From the NCBI GenBank assembly GCA_022827165.1, contig JAJDTN010000313.1, positions 1-14,528 on the forward strand: DNA of 14,528 nt. The letters are read 5' to 3'. A model generated the notes under the pieces. The model was given only the letters and a program-made list of their open reading frames with translations. It did not search any database and was not told the DNA's origin. Source of the DNA: Candidatus Latescibacterota bacterium. Its GTDB lineage: Bacteria; Latescibacterota; UBA2968; UBA8231. This document shows, in pieces, positions 14,454 through 14,528 of this stretch. Made by a program: the position numbers and the translations under genes. Positions within the stretch are counted from its first letter, which is position 1, and each line of letters begins with the position of its first letter.

Positions 14454-14528
14454 CCGGGGGATGCGGGCTCGCGGCCGGTCCTGGCTCGAGGGCGGCCGCA
14501 GGTCGGTCAGTGCGCTGAGGCCTTCAGC

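Noticed and set aside
14427..14528. A 33-codon minus-strand frame open from the right edge to a TAG at 14427-14429, possibly the end of an upstream gene.
   Set aside because: It overlaps the UAS palindromes, its composition is not clearly protein-like, and too little is visible to judge.
14389..14528. A plus-strand frame from the ATG at 14389, open to the window end.
   Set aside because: There is no ribosome binding site, Gly/Arg-rich composition, and it lies across the promoter and UAS region of the permease.

Overview
This is a high-GC bacterial chromosome segment. It has dense genes on both strands, GTG/TTG starts alongside ATG, and lipoprotein and inner-membrane proteins typical of a two-membraned cell. 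The mix (PD40 beta-propeller lipoprotein, two-FtsX-domain permease, sigma-54 response regulator next to an HlyD/ABC pump) recalls high-GC lineages of the FCB group or related candidate phyla such as Krumholzibacteriota, Eisenbacteria or Gemmatimonadota. That placement is inference; the window has no marker gene.

Layout, left to right. The 3' part of a membrane-anchored TPR protein (+, cut by the left edge) converges on a class-A-beta-lactamase-like serine hydrolase (-). Upstream of the hydrolase is a short, apparently frameshifted gene remnant, then a textbook intrinsic terminator that closes a minus-strand pair: HlyD-type membrane fusion protein followed by a LolD/MacB-type ABC ATPase. Divergent from these are an NtrC-type response regulator and its sensor histidine kinase (+, overlapping by 11 bp). 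An AbiEi/AbiEii toxin-antitoxin pair and a PD40 lipoprotein follow on the + strand. The right third is minus-strand: a large MacB/FtsX-type permease, a single-pass membrane protein 10 bp behind it, and a 67-residue stand-alone HTH protein.

The main point is regulatory. The HlyD-ATPase pair and the distant permease gene each have a strong sigma-54 (-24/-12) promoter, one matching the core consensus fully and one with a single change. Upstream of each promoter is the same paired palindrome: a diverged 19-bp site, a 3-bp gap, then an 18-bp site built on TGTCCG-TTGG-CGNACA. The two arrays sit 76 and 66 bp from their -24 elements, a difference of one helical turn. The response regulator carries the sigma-54 contact motif GAFTDA, and one array lies just upstream of its own ribosome binding site. 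I infer that the two-component pair controls both transcription units, so that a pump encoded about 7 kb apart (adaptor and ATPase at 2990-5109, permease at 11909-14287) is assembled by one regulator, with possible feedback on the regulator gene.

No RNA genes, CRISPR arrays, insertion sequences or attachment sites were recognised. No gene-free stretch exceeds about 300 bp unless the remnant at 2546-2848 is discounted, which would leave about 490 bp between the hydrolase start and the ATPase stop.
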